The notes under the pieces were generated by a model. The model was not told the DNA's origin and did not search any database. It worked only from the letters and a program-made list of their open reading frames with translations. A stretch of 64,000 nt of DNA, taken from the NCBI GenBank assembly GCA_040766885.1, contig JAXGPP010000016.1, positions 1-64,000 on the forward strand, in the 5' to 3' direction. Numbering within the stretch: the first letter of the stretch is position 1; every line of letters begins with the position of its first letter. The position numbers were made by a program, and so were the translations under genes. The stretch comes from JAXGPP01 sp040766885 (lineage in GTDB: Bacteria > Planctomycetota > Planctomycetia > Pirellulales > Thermoguttaceae). This document shows, one piece after another, positions 1 to 10,141 of this stretch.

Positions 1-381
1 GCCCCTCTGGCTTCTCCTTCGCGGTATCGGGCTAGTTGTGGCGAGACCCGCTAGACCGCTTTGGGGCTGGTTGTCGGCTTTGTGGGGTGTCCGCTACGCA
101 GTAGCTGTCTGCCGACGACTCCCATTTCTCCCCTGTCCACTTCACCTTGACGAAATCGCTTTGCGATTCATTAGAAGAGATAGGAATGGGAGCAAGCTCC
201 CAAGCCCCGCGAAGCGAGCGCCAGACCCTAGACCGTCAAGCGGTCCAAGCACCCCGTAGATTCTGGAGATTCGCGGGTGCCGCCTTTGGACACCCCGGCA
301 GTTGCTATCCCTGGGGCGGCAATCGTATGATAGTCGGTTCTGGCTGACAAAAATAAGCATCCTGATCAACAAGGTAATCTG
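1..381. other. Leader region upstream of cysC, no convincing gene
   Basis: I see no convincing coding region here. A perfect inverted repeat (TGGGAGC-AA-GCTCCCA) lies at 187-202 with no T-tract after it, so it is not an obvious terminator. TATGAT at about 327-332 could be a -10 element for cysC. The spaced AAGGT just before the ATG at 382 is a plausible ribosome binding site. Short ORFs in this stretch show no recognisable protein features. Confidence 0.4.
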
Positions 382-1044
382 ATGACCCACCACGATCCAC
401 ATGTCCAGGTCCATTGGCACGAGCACGCCGTCAGCCGCGAAGAGCGCGAGGAGCTTAACGGGCACAAGGGGTGCGTGGTCTGGTTTACGGGCCTGAGTGC
501 CTGCGGCAAGAGCACCGTGGCCAACCTGGTCGACCACAAGCTGCACTCCATGGGGGTGCATAGCTTCGTGCTCGACGGCGACAACATCCGCCACGGGCTC
601 AACGCCGGGCCGGGCATGCTCAAGAAGGACCACAGCGAGGAGTTCTCCAAGCGGTTCGGGCTGGGATTCTCGGCCCAGGACCGGGAGGAGAATATCCGCA
701 GGATTGGGTCGGTCGCAAAGCTTTTCGCCGAAGCAGGTGTGGTCGCCATCACCGCCTTCATCAGCCCCTACCGGGCCGATCGCGACCGGGTGCGTTCCAC
801 GCTGAATGACGGCGATTTCGTCGAGATTTTCGTTGATGCGCCGCTGGAGGTGTGCGAAGCCCGCGATCCCAAGGGGCTCTACAAGAAGGCCCGTGCGGGC
901 GAACTGAAAGGCTTCACCGGGATCGACGATCCCTACGAGGCTCCGCTCAAAGCGGAACTCCGCCTCGATGCGGCCACGAAATCGGCGGAAGAACTGGCCG
1001 ACGAGGTGCTCGAATACCTGAAGTCGAGCGGGAAGATCCGGTAG
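382..1044 (+). CDS. cysC: Adenylylsulfate (APS) kinase
   Basis: Cytoplasmic kinase that phosphorylates adenosine 5'-phosphosulfate to PAPS, the activated sulfate donor. The 220-residue protein has a P-loop (GLSACGKST, about residues 38-46), the DGDNIRHGL motif, FISPYR, and the lid motif KGLYKKARAGELKGFTGIDDPYE-type segment, all diagnostic of CysC. It is a stand-alone kinase; there is no fused ATP sulfurylase. The N-terminal extension with HxHxHE-type residues is slightly long for the family. A PAPS supply fits an organism with sulfated-glycan metabolism, as suggested by the sulfatase at 10.1-11.6 kb, but that link is inference. The start is supported by AAGGT seven bases upstream. Confidence 0.95.
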   Translation: MTHHDPHVQVHWHEHAVSREEREELNGHKGCVVWFTGLSACGKSTVANLVDHKLHSMGVHSFVLDGDNIRHGLNAGPGMLKKDHSEEFSKRFGLGFSAQDREENIRRIGSVAKLFAEAGVVAITAFISPYRADRDRVRSTLNDGDFVEIFVDAPLEVCEARDPKGLYKKARAGELKGFTGIDDPYEAPLKAELRLDAATKSAEELADEVLEYLKSSGKIR

Positions 1045-1159
1045 CTGTTCTCAGGCGCAAGGTAGGGGCCGCAACTGGCCGGAGCGGCGGCCCATCGCGA
1101 CCGGCGGAACGCCGTCCGGCAGACGCCCCTCCGGAGCAGGGGCGATGATAGCGCGCGGC

Positions 1160-1189
1160 TTGAAGACCGGCCGCAAATCATGCTATCAT
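1160..1189 (+). promoter_or_regulatory. Candidate carB promoter
   Basis: TTGAAG at 1160-1165 and TATCAT at 1184-1189, separated by 18 bases, resemble a sigma70-type promoter. Transcription would start near 1196. That lies downstream of the ATG at 1180 and so favours the GTG start at 1273 for carB. Confidence 0.45.
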
Positions 1190-1272
1190 CGGAGGATTTT
1201 ACACAGCTCGGCGCGGGCGGAGGTACTGCGCGCGTCGGGCGGGACCGCCGAGTCTGCGGAAGGAAGCTCCAG

Positions 1273-4200
1273 GTGCCGCGTCGCGACGATATCCACAAGA
1301 TCCTCCTGATCGGTTCCGGGCCAATCATCATTGGCCAGGCGTGCGAGTTCGACTACTCGGGCACGCAGGCCTGCAAGGCATTGCGGGAGGAGGGGTACGA
1401 GGTCGTCCTCATCAACTCCAATCCGGCCACGATCATGACCGATCCGGAGATGGCCGACCGCACGTACATCGAGCCCCTCACTTGGGAAATCGTGGCCAAG
1501 GTGATTGAGCGCGAGCGGCCTGATGCGGTCCTCCCCACGCTCGGCGGCCAGACCGGGCTGAACCTGGCCATGGACCTGGCCCGGCACGGAGTGCTGGAAA
1601 AGTTCGGCGTGGAGATGATCGGCGCCAGCGCCGACGTGATTGACAAGGCCGAGGATCGCCACCGCTTCAAAGCGGCGATGGAGAAGATCGGGCTGGAGGT
1701 CTGCCGCGGCGAGACGGTGAAGAGCCTCGAGGAGGCCCGCCGGGTGGTGCAGGAGATCGGCCTGCCCTGCGTGGTCCGCCCCAGCTTCACGCTCGGCGGC
1801 ACCGGTTCGGCCGTGGCCTACAACAAGGAGACGTTCGACGAACTCGTGGGCCAGGGACTGGCCGCCTCGCCGATCGGCGAGGTGCTCCTGGAGGAATCGG
1901 TGCTGGGGTGGAAAGAGTTCGAGATGGAGGTGATGCGCGACAAGGACGACAATGTCGTGATCATCTGCTCGATCGAGAACTTCGACCCGATGGGGGTCCA
2001 CACGGGCGACTCGATCACCGTCGCCCCGGCGCAGACGCTCACCGACAAGGAATACCAGCGGATGCGCGACGCCTCGATCGCCGTCATTCGCGAGATCGGC
2101 GTCGAGACGGGCGGGTCGAACATCCAGTTCGCCATCGATCCGAAGACGGGCCGGATGGTGGTGATCGAAATGAATCCCCGGGTGAGCCGTTCCAGCGCCC
2201 TGGCCTCGAAAGCGACCGGCTTCCCCATCGCCAAGATCGCCGCCAAGCTGGCAATCGGCTACCGGCTGCACGAACTGCCCAACGATATCACGCGCGAGAC
2301 GATGGCCTGCTTCGAGCCGACCATCGACTACGTGGTGACCAAGATCCCGCGGTTCGCGTTCGAGAAGTTCCCCGAGGCCAACCCCACGCTCACCACGCAG
2401 ATGAAGAGCGTCGGCGAGACGATGGCCATTGGGCGGACGTTCAAGGAGTCGTTCCAGAAGGCGCTCCGCGGCCTCGAGGTCGGGGCTTTCGGTTTCGGCT
2501 GCGACGGAAAGGACCTGTGGGGCACGCCTGAGCAACCGACGCTCGAGGACGTGATCGCCCGGCTCTCCGTGCCCAACGCCGAGAGAGTGCCGCACCTCCG
2601 TTACGCGATCAAGTATGGCTTGTCGGTCGAGGAAATCCATGAGATCACCGGCATCGACCCGTGGTTTCTCGACAACCTGTTCGAGATCGTCGAGATGGAG
2701 GAGACGCTCCGCCGGCAGGGAAGCCTCGCGAATACGAGCGATGCCCTGTTGCGCGAGGCGAAGCAATTCGGGTTCTCCGACCGCCAGCTTTCCTACATCT
2801 TCGGCATGACGGAACTCGACATCCGCGCCGAGCGCAAGCGTCGCGGGATTGTCGCCACCTTCAAATCGGTCGATACGTGCGCTGCCGAGTTCGAGGCCTA
2901 CACGCCTTACTACTACTCGACGTACGAGGACGAGGATGAGACGCCGCCCAAGCAGCCGGGGCGCAAACGGGTGATGATCCTCGGCGGCGGGCCGAACCGC
3001 ATCGGCCAGGGGATCGAATTCGACTACTGCTGCTGCCATGCGAGCTTCGCCCTTCGCGAGTTGGGCATCGAGTCGATCATGGTCAACTCGAACCCGGAGA
3101 CTGTGTCGACCGATTACGACACGAGCGACCTGTTGTTCTTCGAGCCCTTGACCACGGAAGACGTGCTGAACATTTTCGACCGGGTCGAGCCCGAGGGGGT
3201 GATCGTGCAGTTTGGCGGCCAGACGCCGTTGAACCTGGCGCGGGCCCTGTCGAACGCCGGCGTGCCGATCGTGGGGACGAGCGTCGATACGATCGAGGAC
3301 GCCGAGGACCGCGAGAAGTTCCGCAACGTGCTGGAACGGCTCGGCCTGCGGCAGCCCGCCAGCGGCATCGCCCGCACGCTGGCCCAAGCGCGGGCCGAGG
3401 TGGCGCGGATCGGGTTCCCGGCCCTGGTGCGGCCGAGCTTCGTCTTGGGCGGCCGGGCGATGGAGATCTGCTACGACGCGGCGCAGTTCGAGCGGTTCGT
3501 GGCCGAGGCGTTCGTGGTGGCCCAGGGGCAGCCGGTGCTCATCGACCGTTTCCTGGAAGACGCCACCGAGGTCGACGTCGACGCGATTGCCGACGGCCAG
3601 GACGTAATCGTGGCCGGAATTATGGAGCATATCGAGGAGGCGGGCGTGCACTCAGGCGATTCGGCTTGCGCGATTCCGCCCTATAGCCTGCCGGGACCGG
3701 TTGTGCAGGAAATTCGCGAAGCCACGCACAAGCTGGCCCGCGAGCTCAAAGTCAAGGGGTTGATGAACATCCAGTTCGCGGTGAAACGGGAGGACGGCCG
3801 CCCGGTGGTCTACGTGCTGGAGGTCAACCCGCGGGCCAGCCGCACGGTGCCGTTTGTCTCCAAGGCCACCGGTGTGGCGCTGGCGAAGGCGGCGGCCAAG
3901 GTGATGGTCGGGGTACCGCTGGCCGAGCAGGGCTGGAATCGCGAGCCGATCCCGGCGTATGTTTCGGTGAAGGAAGCCGTGTTTCCGTTCAGCAAGTTTG
4001 CCGGCGTGGACATTGTGCTGGGACCGGAGATGAAATCGACCGGCGAGGTGATGGGAGTGAGCGAGCGATTCTCGATCGCCTTCGCCAAGAGCCAGATCGC
4101 CGCCGGCACCGTGCTCCCCCAGAGCGGCAAGGTCTTCATCAGCGTTGCCGACCGGGCCAAGGAACACATCGTCGGGCTGGCCAGGCGAATGGAGGCGATG

Positions 4201-4581
4201 GGCTTCGAGCTTCTGGCCACGCGGGGCACCGCGCAGCGGCTCGAAGAGGCGGGGATCAAGGTGGAACGGGTGAAGAAGCTCCAGCACGGCCACCCGAACC
4301 TGATCGACTATATGCGGGACGGCAATCTACAGCTTGTCGTCAACACGCCCAGCGGCAAGGGCGCCCGAACCGACGAGGGGCGGATCCGGGCCGCCGCGGT
4401 CACCCACCGGATCCCCTGCATCACCACGTTGCAGGCGGCCGATGCGGCGGTCAAGGCGATGGAAGCCCTCCGCGAAGAAGAGTTCGGCGTGCAGGCGGTC
4501 CAGGATCGGTTTTCACAGTACAGCCGCAAACGCGGCTCGTCGCAAAGTAACGCGGCGCAGGCGCCGCCAGGAAAGGTGTAA
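1273..4581 (+). CDS. carB: Carbamoyl-phosphate synthase large subunit
   Basis: Makes carbamoyl phosphate from bicarbonate, ATP and ammonia supplied by CarA, for pyrimidine and arginine synthesis. The protein has the duplicated carboxyphosphate and carbamoyl-phosphate halves. Each half opens with a GSGP/GGGPNRIGQG(I/C)EFDY-type motif and carries an ATP-grasp core (EMNPRVSRSSALASKATG; EVNPRASRTVPFVSKATG). The C-terminus is an MGS-like allosteric domain (LLATRGTAQRLEEAGI). I chose GTG at 1273, giving 1102 residues, because GGAAGGA lies just upstream and the translation then begins VPRRDDIHKILLIGSGP, as in the family. An upstream ATG at 1180 would add an unconserved extension and precede the likely transcription start. 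carA is not in the window. The last ~20 residues are an unconserved polar tail. Confidence 0.97.
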   Translation: MPRRDDIHKILLIGSGPIIIGQACEFDYSGTQACKALREEGYEVVLINSNPATIMTDPEMADRTYIEPLTWEIVAKVIERERPDAVLPTLGGQTGLNLAMDLARHGVLEKFGVEMIGASADVIDKAEDRHRFKAAMEKIGLEVCRGETVKSLEEARRVVQEIGLPCVVRPSFTLGGTGSAVAYNKETFDELVGQGLAASPIGEVLLEESVLGWKEFEMEVMRDKDDNVVIICSIENFDPMGVHTGDSITVAPAQTLTDKEYQRMRDASIAVIREIGVETGGSNIQFAIDPKTGRMVVIEMNPRVSRSSALASKATGFPIAKIAAKLAIGYRLHELPNDITRETMACFEPTIDYVVTKIPRFAFEKFPEANPTLTTQMKSVGETMAIGRTFKESFQKALRGLEVGAFGFGCDGKDLWGTPEQPTLEDVIARLSVPNAERVPHLRYAIKYGLSVEEIHEITGIDPWFLDNLFEIVEMEETLRRQGSLANTSDALLREAKQFGFSDRQLSYIFGMTELDIRAERKRRGIVATFKSVDTCAAEFEAYTPYYYSTYEDEDETPPKQPGRKRVMILGGGPNRIGQGIEFDYCCCHASFALRELGIESIMVNSNPETVSTDYDTSDLLFFEPLTTEDVLNIFDRVEPEGVIVQFGGQTPLNLARALSNAGVPIVGTSVDTIEDAEDREKFRNVLERLGLRQPASGIARTLAQARAEVARIGFPALVRPSFVLGGRAMEICYDAAQFERFVAEAFVVAQGQPVLIDRFLEDATEVDVDAIADGQDVIVAGIMEHIEEAGVHSGDSACAIPPYSLPGPVVQEIREATHKLARELKVKGLMNIQFAVKREDGRPVVYVLEVNPRASRTVPFVSKATGVALAKAAAKVMVGVPLAEQGWNREPIPAYVSVKEAVFPFSKFAGVDIVLGPEMKSTGEVMGVSERFSIAFAKSQIAAGTVLPQSGKVFISVADRAKEHIVGLARRMEAMGFELLATRGTAQRLEEAGIKVERVKKLQHGHPNLIDYMRDGNLQLVVNTPSGKGARTDEGRIRAAAVTHRIPCITTLQAADAAVKAMEALREEEFGVQAVQDRFSQYSRKRGSSQSNAAQAPPGKV

Positions 4582-4645
4582 CGCCAGCCCGCATGCGCTG
4601 CGGACACTCTACGTTCGATGCGAATGCCGCCGACGGAGCGGTGGC

Positions 4646-5059
4646 CTACTCAGTTCGCGGCTGGCGGCGGATGATCCAGCACGAGTTGTGCCGCTCCAGG
4701 CCGATGTGCGGATAATAGTTCTCGGCCTTTGGCGCGGCCAGCAGGATGAGCGTCGTGTCGAGGCCGGCCGCGGCGTGGGTCCGCGCGATGAGCTCGCGGC
4801 CGATCCCGCGGCGTTGGAAGGCTTCGTCCACGGCGAGATCTGAGAGATACGTGCAATAGCTGAAGTCGGTGATCGCCCGAGAAAGCCCCACGAGCTTCCC
4901 ATCGATCCGGGCAGTGAGCACGATATCGGCGTGGCGGATCATGTCCTGGATTGTTCCGGGTTCATCGATCGGCCGCCGCTCGGCCAGCGTGGAGCGGACC
5001 AAGAGGTCGATCATTTCTGCCGGTTCGAGTTCCGGTTCGAGCTGGTACGAGATGTCCAT
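4646..5059 (-). CDS. GNAT-family N-acetyltransferase
   Basis: A 137-residue single-domain acetyl-CoA-dependent acyltransferase; its substrate cannot be read from sequence. The acetyl-CoA binding motif A is clear (LSDLAVDEAFQRRGIGREL), preceded by the beta-strand region VGLSRAITDFSYCTYL. The C-terminal PKAENYYPHIGLERHN is typical of small GNAT enzymes. I chose the ATG at 5059 because GGAGG lies six bases upstream; an ATG nine codons earlier has no such site. It is convergent with carB and divergent from the nucleotidyltransferase-fold gene at 5148. Confidence 0.88.
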   Translation of the reverse strand: MDISYQLEPELEPAEMIDLLVRSTLAERRPIDEPGTIQDMIRHADIVLTARIDGKLVGLSRAITDFSYCTYLSDLAVDEAFQRRGIGRELIARTHAAAGLDTTLILLAAPKAENYYPHIGLERHNSCWIIRRQPRTE

Positions 5060-5122
5060 GGGCGGCCTCCGGCAAGGTGCGTTCATCCAAGGAGCATTAT
5101 CGCAGGGTACCCGGCCTGTCGG

Positions 5123-5129
5123 CTATAAT
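5123..5129 (+). promoter_or_regulatory. CTATAAT -10-like element before the 5148 gene
   Basis: A consensus TATAAT (5124-5129) lies about 19 bases before the ATG at 5148, with no good -35 match. Transcription would give a very short leader that still includes GGAGA as ribosome binding site. Confidence 0.4.
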
Positions 5130-5147
5130 GGGTGTGGAGAAAGACTG

Positions 5148-5804
5148 ATGGCCCCCGTTATGACGCCATACCTTCTGACTGCTCAACTGGAGTTGGCCGA
5201 CATACTTCGCACAGGACGGCACGCGATGCTTGAGCCGCAAGATCTGCCGGGTCGCTATGGTCGCGTGATCGCCGGCCTGGATCGCCTGCTGGGCGCCGTG
5301 CGGTGCCCGGCCGTGGTCGCGGGCGGCTGGGCCGTGTGGCGGCACGGTTACCTGGGCCGCGTTACGCAGGACGTCGATGTCGTCGTGCCCGCCGCGGCCA
5401 TGGAGGATCTCTTGCGGGCTGCGCCCGTCGCTGGGTTCGATGTACTGCCGAGGCCCGCGGGGCGCTGGCCAAAGCTGCATCATCGGGAGACCGGCATCGA
5501 GGTCGATTTCCTGCCCGAAGGTGCGACGCCGGGTACGCCGGCGCGGCTGGCTCCCACGACCATCCCGCATCCCTCACGGCTGGGTGCGGGGGAATCAGCG
5601 TTGCGCTACATCCACTTGCCGGGACTGGTGGAGCTCAAGCTGGCGGCCGGCCGCACACGCGACGACAACGATGTTGTCGAACTGATCCTCGCCAACGCCG
5701 ATCAGATTGACCGCATCCGGCAGCACCTGGGAAACATCCACCCGCTTTATCTTTCGCGGTTTGACAAGTTGGCCGCCCGGGCCGCCGAAGAACTCGACCG
5801 CTAA
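5148..5804 (+). CDS. Nucleotidyltransferase-fold protein (AbiEii/MNT-like)
   Basis: A 218-residue protein with a minimal nucleotidyltransferase core. VVAGGWAVWRHGYLGRVTQDVDVVV carries the GG...W and DxD-type acidic pair typical of the AbiEii/MNT superfamily, followed by TGIEVDFLPEG with a further conserved Asp. Such proteins transfer nucleotides to proteins or RNA, often as toxins or antitoxins, but many chromosomal members are uncharacterised. No partner antitoxin or HEPN gene is adjacent, so I do not call a toxin-antitoxin system. The start is chosen by GGAGA eight bases upstream; ATG at 5160 or 5226 is also possible. Confidence 0.75.
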   Translation: MAPVMTPYLLTAQLELADILRTGRHAMLEPQDLPGRYGRVIAGLDRLLGAVRCPAVVAGGWAVWRHGYLGRVTQDVDVVVPAAAMEDLLRAAPVAGFDVLPRPAGRWPKLHHRETGIEVDFLPEGATPGTPARLAPTTIPHPSRLGAGESALRYIHLPGLVELKLAAGRTRDDNDVVELILANADQIDRIRQHLGNIHPLYLSRFDKLAARAAEELDR

Positions 5805-5888
5805 CCGCCGCAGGTTGCCCGGCCCGGCGCGGGTGATTATCCTGAGTGGTTGCACCGCGTGACGCAAGTCTACTCAAGGAGCGTTCCA

Positions 5889-7007
5889 ATGCCGCGAACA
5901 ACACCGATTCTTGCCGCAACCGTTTTGGCGGCCTGCCTGGGAGGATACAGCATGGCAAGCGAGATCTCGGCCGTCGATTGGGGAACGATCGACGGCAAGC
6001 CGGTCAAACTGTTTACGATCGCCAACGATGCCGGGCTGGTGATGAAGGTGACCAACTTCGGCGCGATCATCACCGAACTGCACGCGCCCGACCGCAACGG
6101 CAAGACGGCCGACATCGTCCTCGGTTTCGAAAGCCTCGACGGCTACATCGCCGGACACCCGTACTTCGGCGCGTTGGTGGGCCGTTCGGCCAACCGCATT
6201 GCCGACGGAAGGTTTACCCTCGAGGGGAAGTCCTACCAGCTTGCGCAGAACGATGGTGAGCAGCACCTGCATGGCGGCTTCAAGGGTTTCGACAAGCATG
6301 TCTGGCACGCCGAACCGCTCAATACGCCGGAGGGGCCGGGAATCGTCCTGAAGCGAACTTCACCCAATGGCGAAGAGAACTACCCCGGCCAGGTGCAGGC
6401 TTCGGTGAGCTACGTGCTCACCAACAAGAACGAGTTGAAGATCGAGATGACCGCCTCGACCGACGCGACCACGATCGTCAATCTCGCGCAGCACACCTAC
6501 TGGAATCTCGCCGGGCACAACTCAGGCGACATCCTCGGCACCGAGATGATGCTCAATGCCGACCGCTACACCCCAGTCAACGAGAAGCTGATCCCAACCG
6601 GCGAACTTGCGCCGGTCACCGGCACACCTTTCGACTTCACCAAGCCGAAGCCCATCGGACAGGACCTGAAGAAAGTGGGCGGAGATCCGATCGGCTACGA
6701 TCACAACTTCGTGCTCAACGGCGAGCCATATGCGATGAAGCTGGCCGCCAGGGCGTATGACCCGAAGTCGGGCCGGCAAATGGAACTGTACTGCGACAAG
6801 CCGGGCGTGCAGTTCTACACGGGCAACTTCTTGGATGGCACCGAGACGGGCAAGGGCGGCGCCGTGTACCAGCAGTACAACGGCTTCTGCCTCGAGACGC
6901 AGAACTTCCCCGACTCGATCCACCACGACGACTGGCCGAGCGTTGTGCTCCGACCCGGCCAGACATATCGCCACGTGATGGTGGCGAAGTTTTCGACGCG
7001 TCAATGA
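5889..7007 (+). CDS. galM: Aldose 1-epimerase (mutarotase), exported
   Basis: Interconverts alpha and beta anomers of aldoses such as galactose and glucose. The 372-residue protein has the GalM hallmarks: GRSANRIADGRF, the NDGEQHLHGG motif, the catalytic His in AQHTYWNLAG, YDHNFVLNG, and the catalytic Glu region FCLETQNFPDSIHHDDWPS. The N-terminus is a signal peptide ending in LAAC, a possible lipobox, so the enzyme is exported and perhaps lipid-anchored; most GalM proteins are cytoplasmic. AAGGAG seven bases before the ATG at 5889 supports this start. A strong hairpin follows the gene. Confidence 0.94.
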   Translation: MPRTTPILAATVLAACLGGYSMASEISAVDWGTIDGKPVKLFTIANDAGLVMKVTNFGAIITELHAPDRNGKTADIVLGFESLDGYIAGHPYFGALVGRSANRIADGRFTLEGKSYQLAQNDGEQHLHGGFKGFDKHVWHAEPLNTPEGPGIVLKRTSPNGEENYPGQVQASVSYVLTNKNELKIEMTASTDATTIVNLAQHTYWNLAGHNSGDILGTEMMLNADRYTPVNEKLIPTGELAPVTGTPFDFTKPKPIGQDLKKVGGDPIGYDHNFVLNGEPYAMKLAARAYDPKSGRQMELYCDKPGVQFYTGNFLDGTETGKGGAVYQQYNGFCLETQNFPDSIHHDDWPSVVLRPGQTYRHVMVAKFSTRQ

Positions 7008-7026
7008 CGAATGAATCTCGAAATCC

Positions 7027-7070
7027 AAAGCCCGAAGCCGTGACGGATTCCCGTTCGGACTTCGGGCTTT
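7027..7070. terminator. Bidirectional hairpin between convergent genes
   Basis: AAAGCCCGAAG (7027-7037) pairs perfectly with CTTCGGGCTTT (7060-7070), with a nested CCGTGACGG/CCGTTCGG pairing inside. It lies between galM (plus) and the M16 gene (minus). Flanking GACGAATGAA/TCGTCATTCG sequences extend the imperfect inverted repeat to about 7005-7110. Confidence 0.65.
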
Positions 7071-7104
7071 GTCATTACTCTCGTCATTCGAATTTCGGCC
7101 TTCG

Positions 7105-8634
7105 TCATTTCCCGTCCACAAACAGCTTCTCCACCGGGACGACCTCGACGTTCTCTGGCTTGATCGCCAGCGGGAAGGTGCTGATCTGGCGATCCTCGGC
7201 AAGGACCGCCTCGGGTTTGGGCGTGGGATACTCGAACGGGCTGGGCGCGTCGCTGACTAGCGCCTGCTTGAAGGCTTCGGCATCATTGGTGACGACGGCG
7301 ATCACCATGTCCTCCATCTGGAGGTGTTTCTTTATTGCGGTGTTGACCTCCTCGAGCGTGACTTCGTCCATCATGCGGCGGAACCGCTCGAGGTGGCTGT
7401 CCTCGATGCCATAAAAACGGTCGTCCAGCGCGTACCCCAGTTGCTCCATGGTGCTCGGAGCGTAGTGCAGGACGTAGTTCTTAAGGAACTTCCGCGTGAG
7501 GTTGAAGTCTTCCTCGGTCATCCCGCGGTCGACCAGGTGCTTCAGCTCGCGCAGGGCGGCACGCAGGGCGAAGTGGCGAGCCTCGTGAGGCACGGGGCGG
7601 ATCCAGATCTCGAAGATCTGCTGCCGCCGCGCCACGTTCTGCGGAGGAAGCTGCAATTGGCTGCCGCCGGGGAAGTGCTCGATGTAGGAATAGTCGCCGT
7701 AGTTCAACCCGCGGGCCTCGCGGATCACCTGGAACAGGTGGCTGCTCGAATTGCGATGCTCGCCGAGCCACGAGTTGGCGATCGCCAGGGCGTACCACTC
7801 GCGCGAGCCGCGGAGCACCGAGATGGGAAAGCCGAGGCTGATCGCGGTTGCCGGAGCGTCCTTCTCGACCAGCACCACACGCCGGCCTTCAATCGGATTC
7901 GGCTGCGGAGGAGCGAGCGGTTCGGGTTTGCCGGATGGCAGGTCGGCCAGATGCTGGCGGAGACGATCGACGAGTTTCTCCTCAAAACCTCCGCCGATGC
8001 CGATCACCACATTCCCTTGCGTGTAGTGCTCGCGGTAGAACTTCTCGACGTCTTCCAGCGTGATGCTGCGAACCGCTTCAATCGTTCCCTCGGTGATGTG
8101 GCCATAGGGCGTGCCGGCGAAAATCGACGTCTGGAGCACGGCCTTGCCCAGGTCCTCGTCGCTGGCGTAGCGAAGAATGTTCTCCAGGTAGTTGAGCGTC
8201 TGACTCTTGAGCCGATCGAGATCCTCCTGCTTGAAAACCGGCAGCAGGATCGCCTGGACGAAGAGCGGATAGTATTCCTTCAGGTTGTCGCGGTGAATCC
8301 GCCCGGAGATGATCGTCATCTCGGTCGAAACCGACGAGCTGTACCGGCCCGCCAGCGGAAACAGCTTGTCGAGAATCGTCTCGTAACTGTCTTTTTGGGT
8401 CGAGGCGTCGGTGAGCATGGCGGCCGTGATCGCGGCCAGCCCCTCCTTGCCCGTCGGATCGTTCTGCGAGCCGACCTTGAACCAGATGCGGAATGAAACG
8501 GTCGGATCGTCGGCGACGTGCAGGCGGACGACTTGGTCGGCCGGGATTTCCGGGCCGCGGTTTTCCTGGGCGTGACCGGGGGCCGACAGGGTGAGGGTCG
8601 CAGCCGCAACAACGCTCAATACCAGGTATTTCAT
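7105..8634 (-). CDS. M16 peptidase-like protein lacking the zinc motif
   Basis: An exported 509-residue insulinase-superfamily protein. It has a signal peptide (MKYLVLSVVAAATLTLSAPGHAQ) and both M16 halves. At the place where M16 enzymes carry HxxEH it reads GLAAITAAML, so the zinc ligands are lost and it is very unlikely to be a peptidase by itself. The gene upstream in the same direction (8676-10007) encodes an M16 protein with the intact motif, 41 bases away. Bacterial and mitochondrial M16B enzymes commonly work as an active/inactive pair, so this is probably the non-catalytic, substrate-chamber subunit. The start at 8634 has AAGGA eight bases upstream and places the signal peptide at the N-terminus. 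Confidence 0.9.
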   Translation of the reverse strand: MKYLVLSVVAAATLTLSAPGHAQENRGPEIPADQVVRLHVADDPTVSFRIWFKVGSQNDPTGKEGLAAITAAMLTDASTQKDSYETILDKLFPLAGRYSSSVSTEMTIISGRIHRDNLKEYYPLFVQAILLPVFKQEDLDRLKSQTLNYLENILRYASDEDLGKAVLQTSIFAGTPYGHITEGTIEAVRSITLEDVEKFYREHYTQGNVVIGIGGGFEEKLVDRLRQHLADLPSGKPEPLAPPQPNPIEGRRVVLVEKDAPATAISLGFPISVLRGSREWYALAIANSWLGEHRNSSSHLFQVIREARGLNYGDYSYIEHFPGGSQLQLPPQNVARRQQIFEIWIRPVPHEARHFALRAALRELKHLVDRGMTEEDFNLTRKFLKNYVLHYAPSTMEQLGYALDDRFYGIEDSHLERFRRMMDEVTLEEVNTAIKKHLQMEDMVIAVVTNDAEAFKQALVSDAPSPFEYPTPKPEAVLAEDRQISTFPLAIKPENVEVVPVEKLFVDGK

Positions 8635-8675
8635 GGATGGATTCCTTGTCCAGATGGCCGTCGAGGCAGACGATC

Positions 8676-10007
<1,332 letters not shown>

Positions 10008-10141
10008 GGCATGGTCTCGGGAGGAATAGGCTGCGTCCACCGTTCATGTAAGGATACCAAACGGCGGCAAGGGCGCGGCGCTCGCGCCACAACCGGATAG
10101 TTGCCGCTCGCGGTCCGTCACACTCGAAGAAAAGAGCTGGG

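Noticed and set aside
187..202. Perfect 16-base hairpin in the leader
   Set aside because: No T-tract and no conserved context; left as a note rather than a terminator.
147..347. Short ORF in the first 380 bases
   Set aside because: No ribosome site, no protein features, and it lies in the cysC leader.
1186..3651. Long minus-strand open frame opposite carB
   Set aside because: High-GC shadow frame of an unmistakable gene; its translation is Arg/His/Leu-rich with no domain features.
5148..5804. Toxin-antitoxin assignment for the nucleotidyltransferase-fold gene
   Set aside because: No adjacent partner gene of AbiEi, HEPN or antitoxin type.
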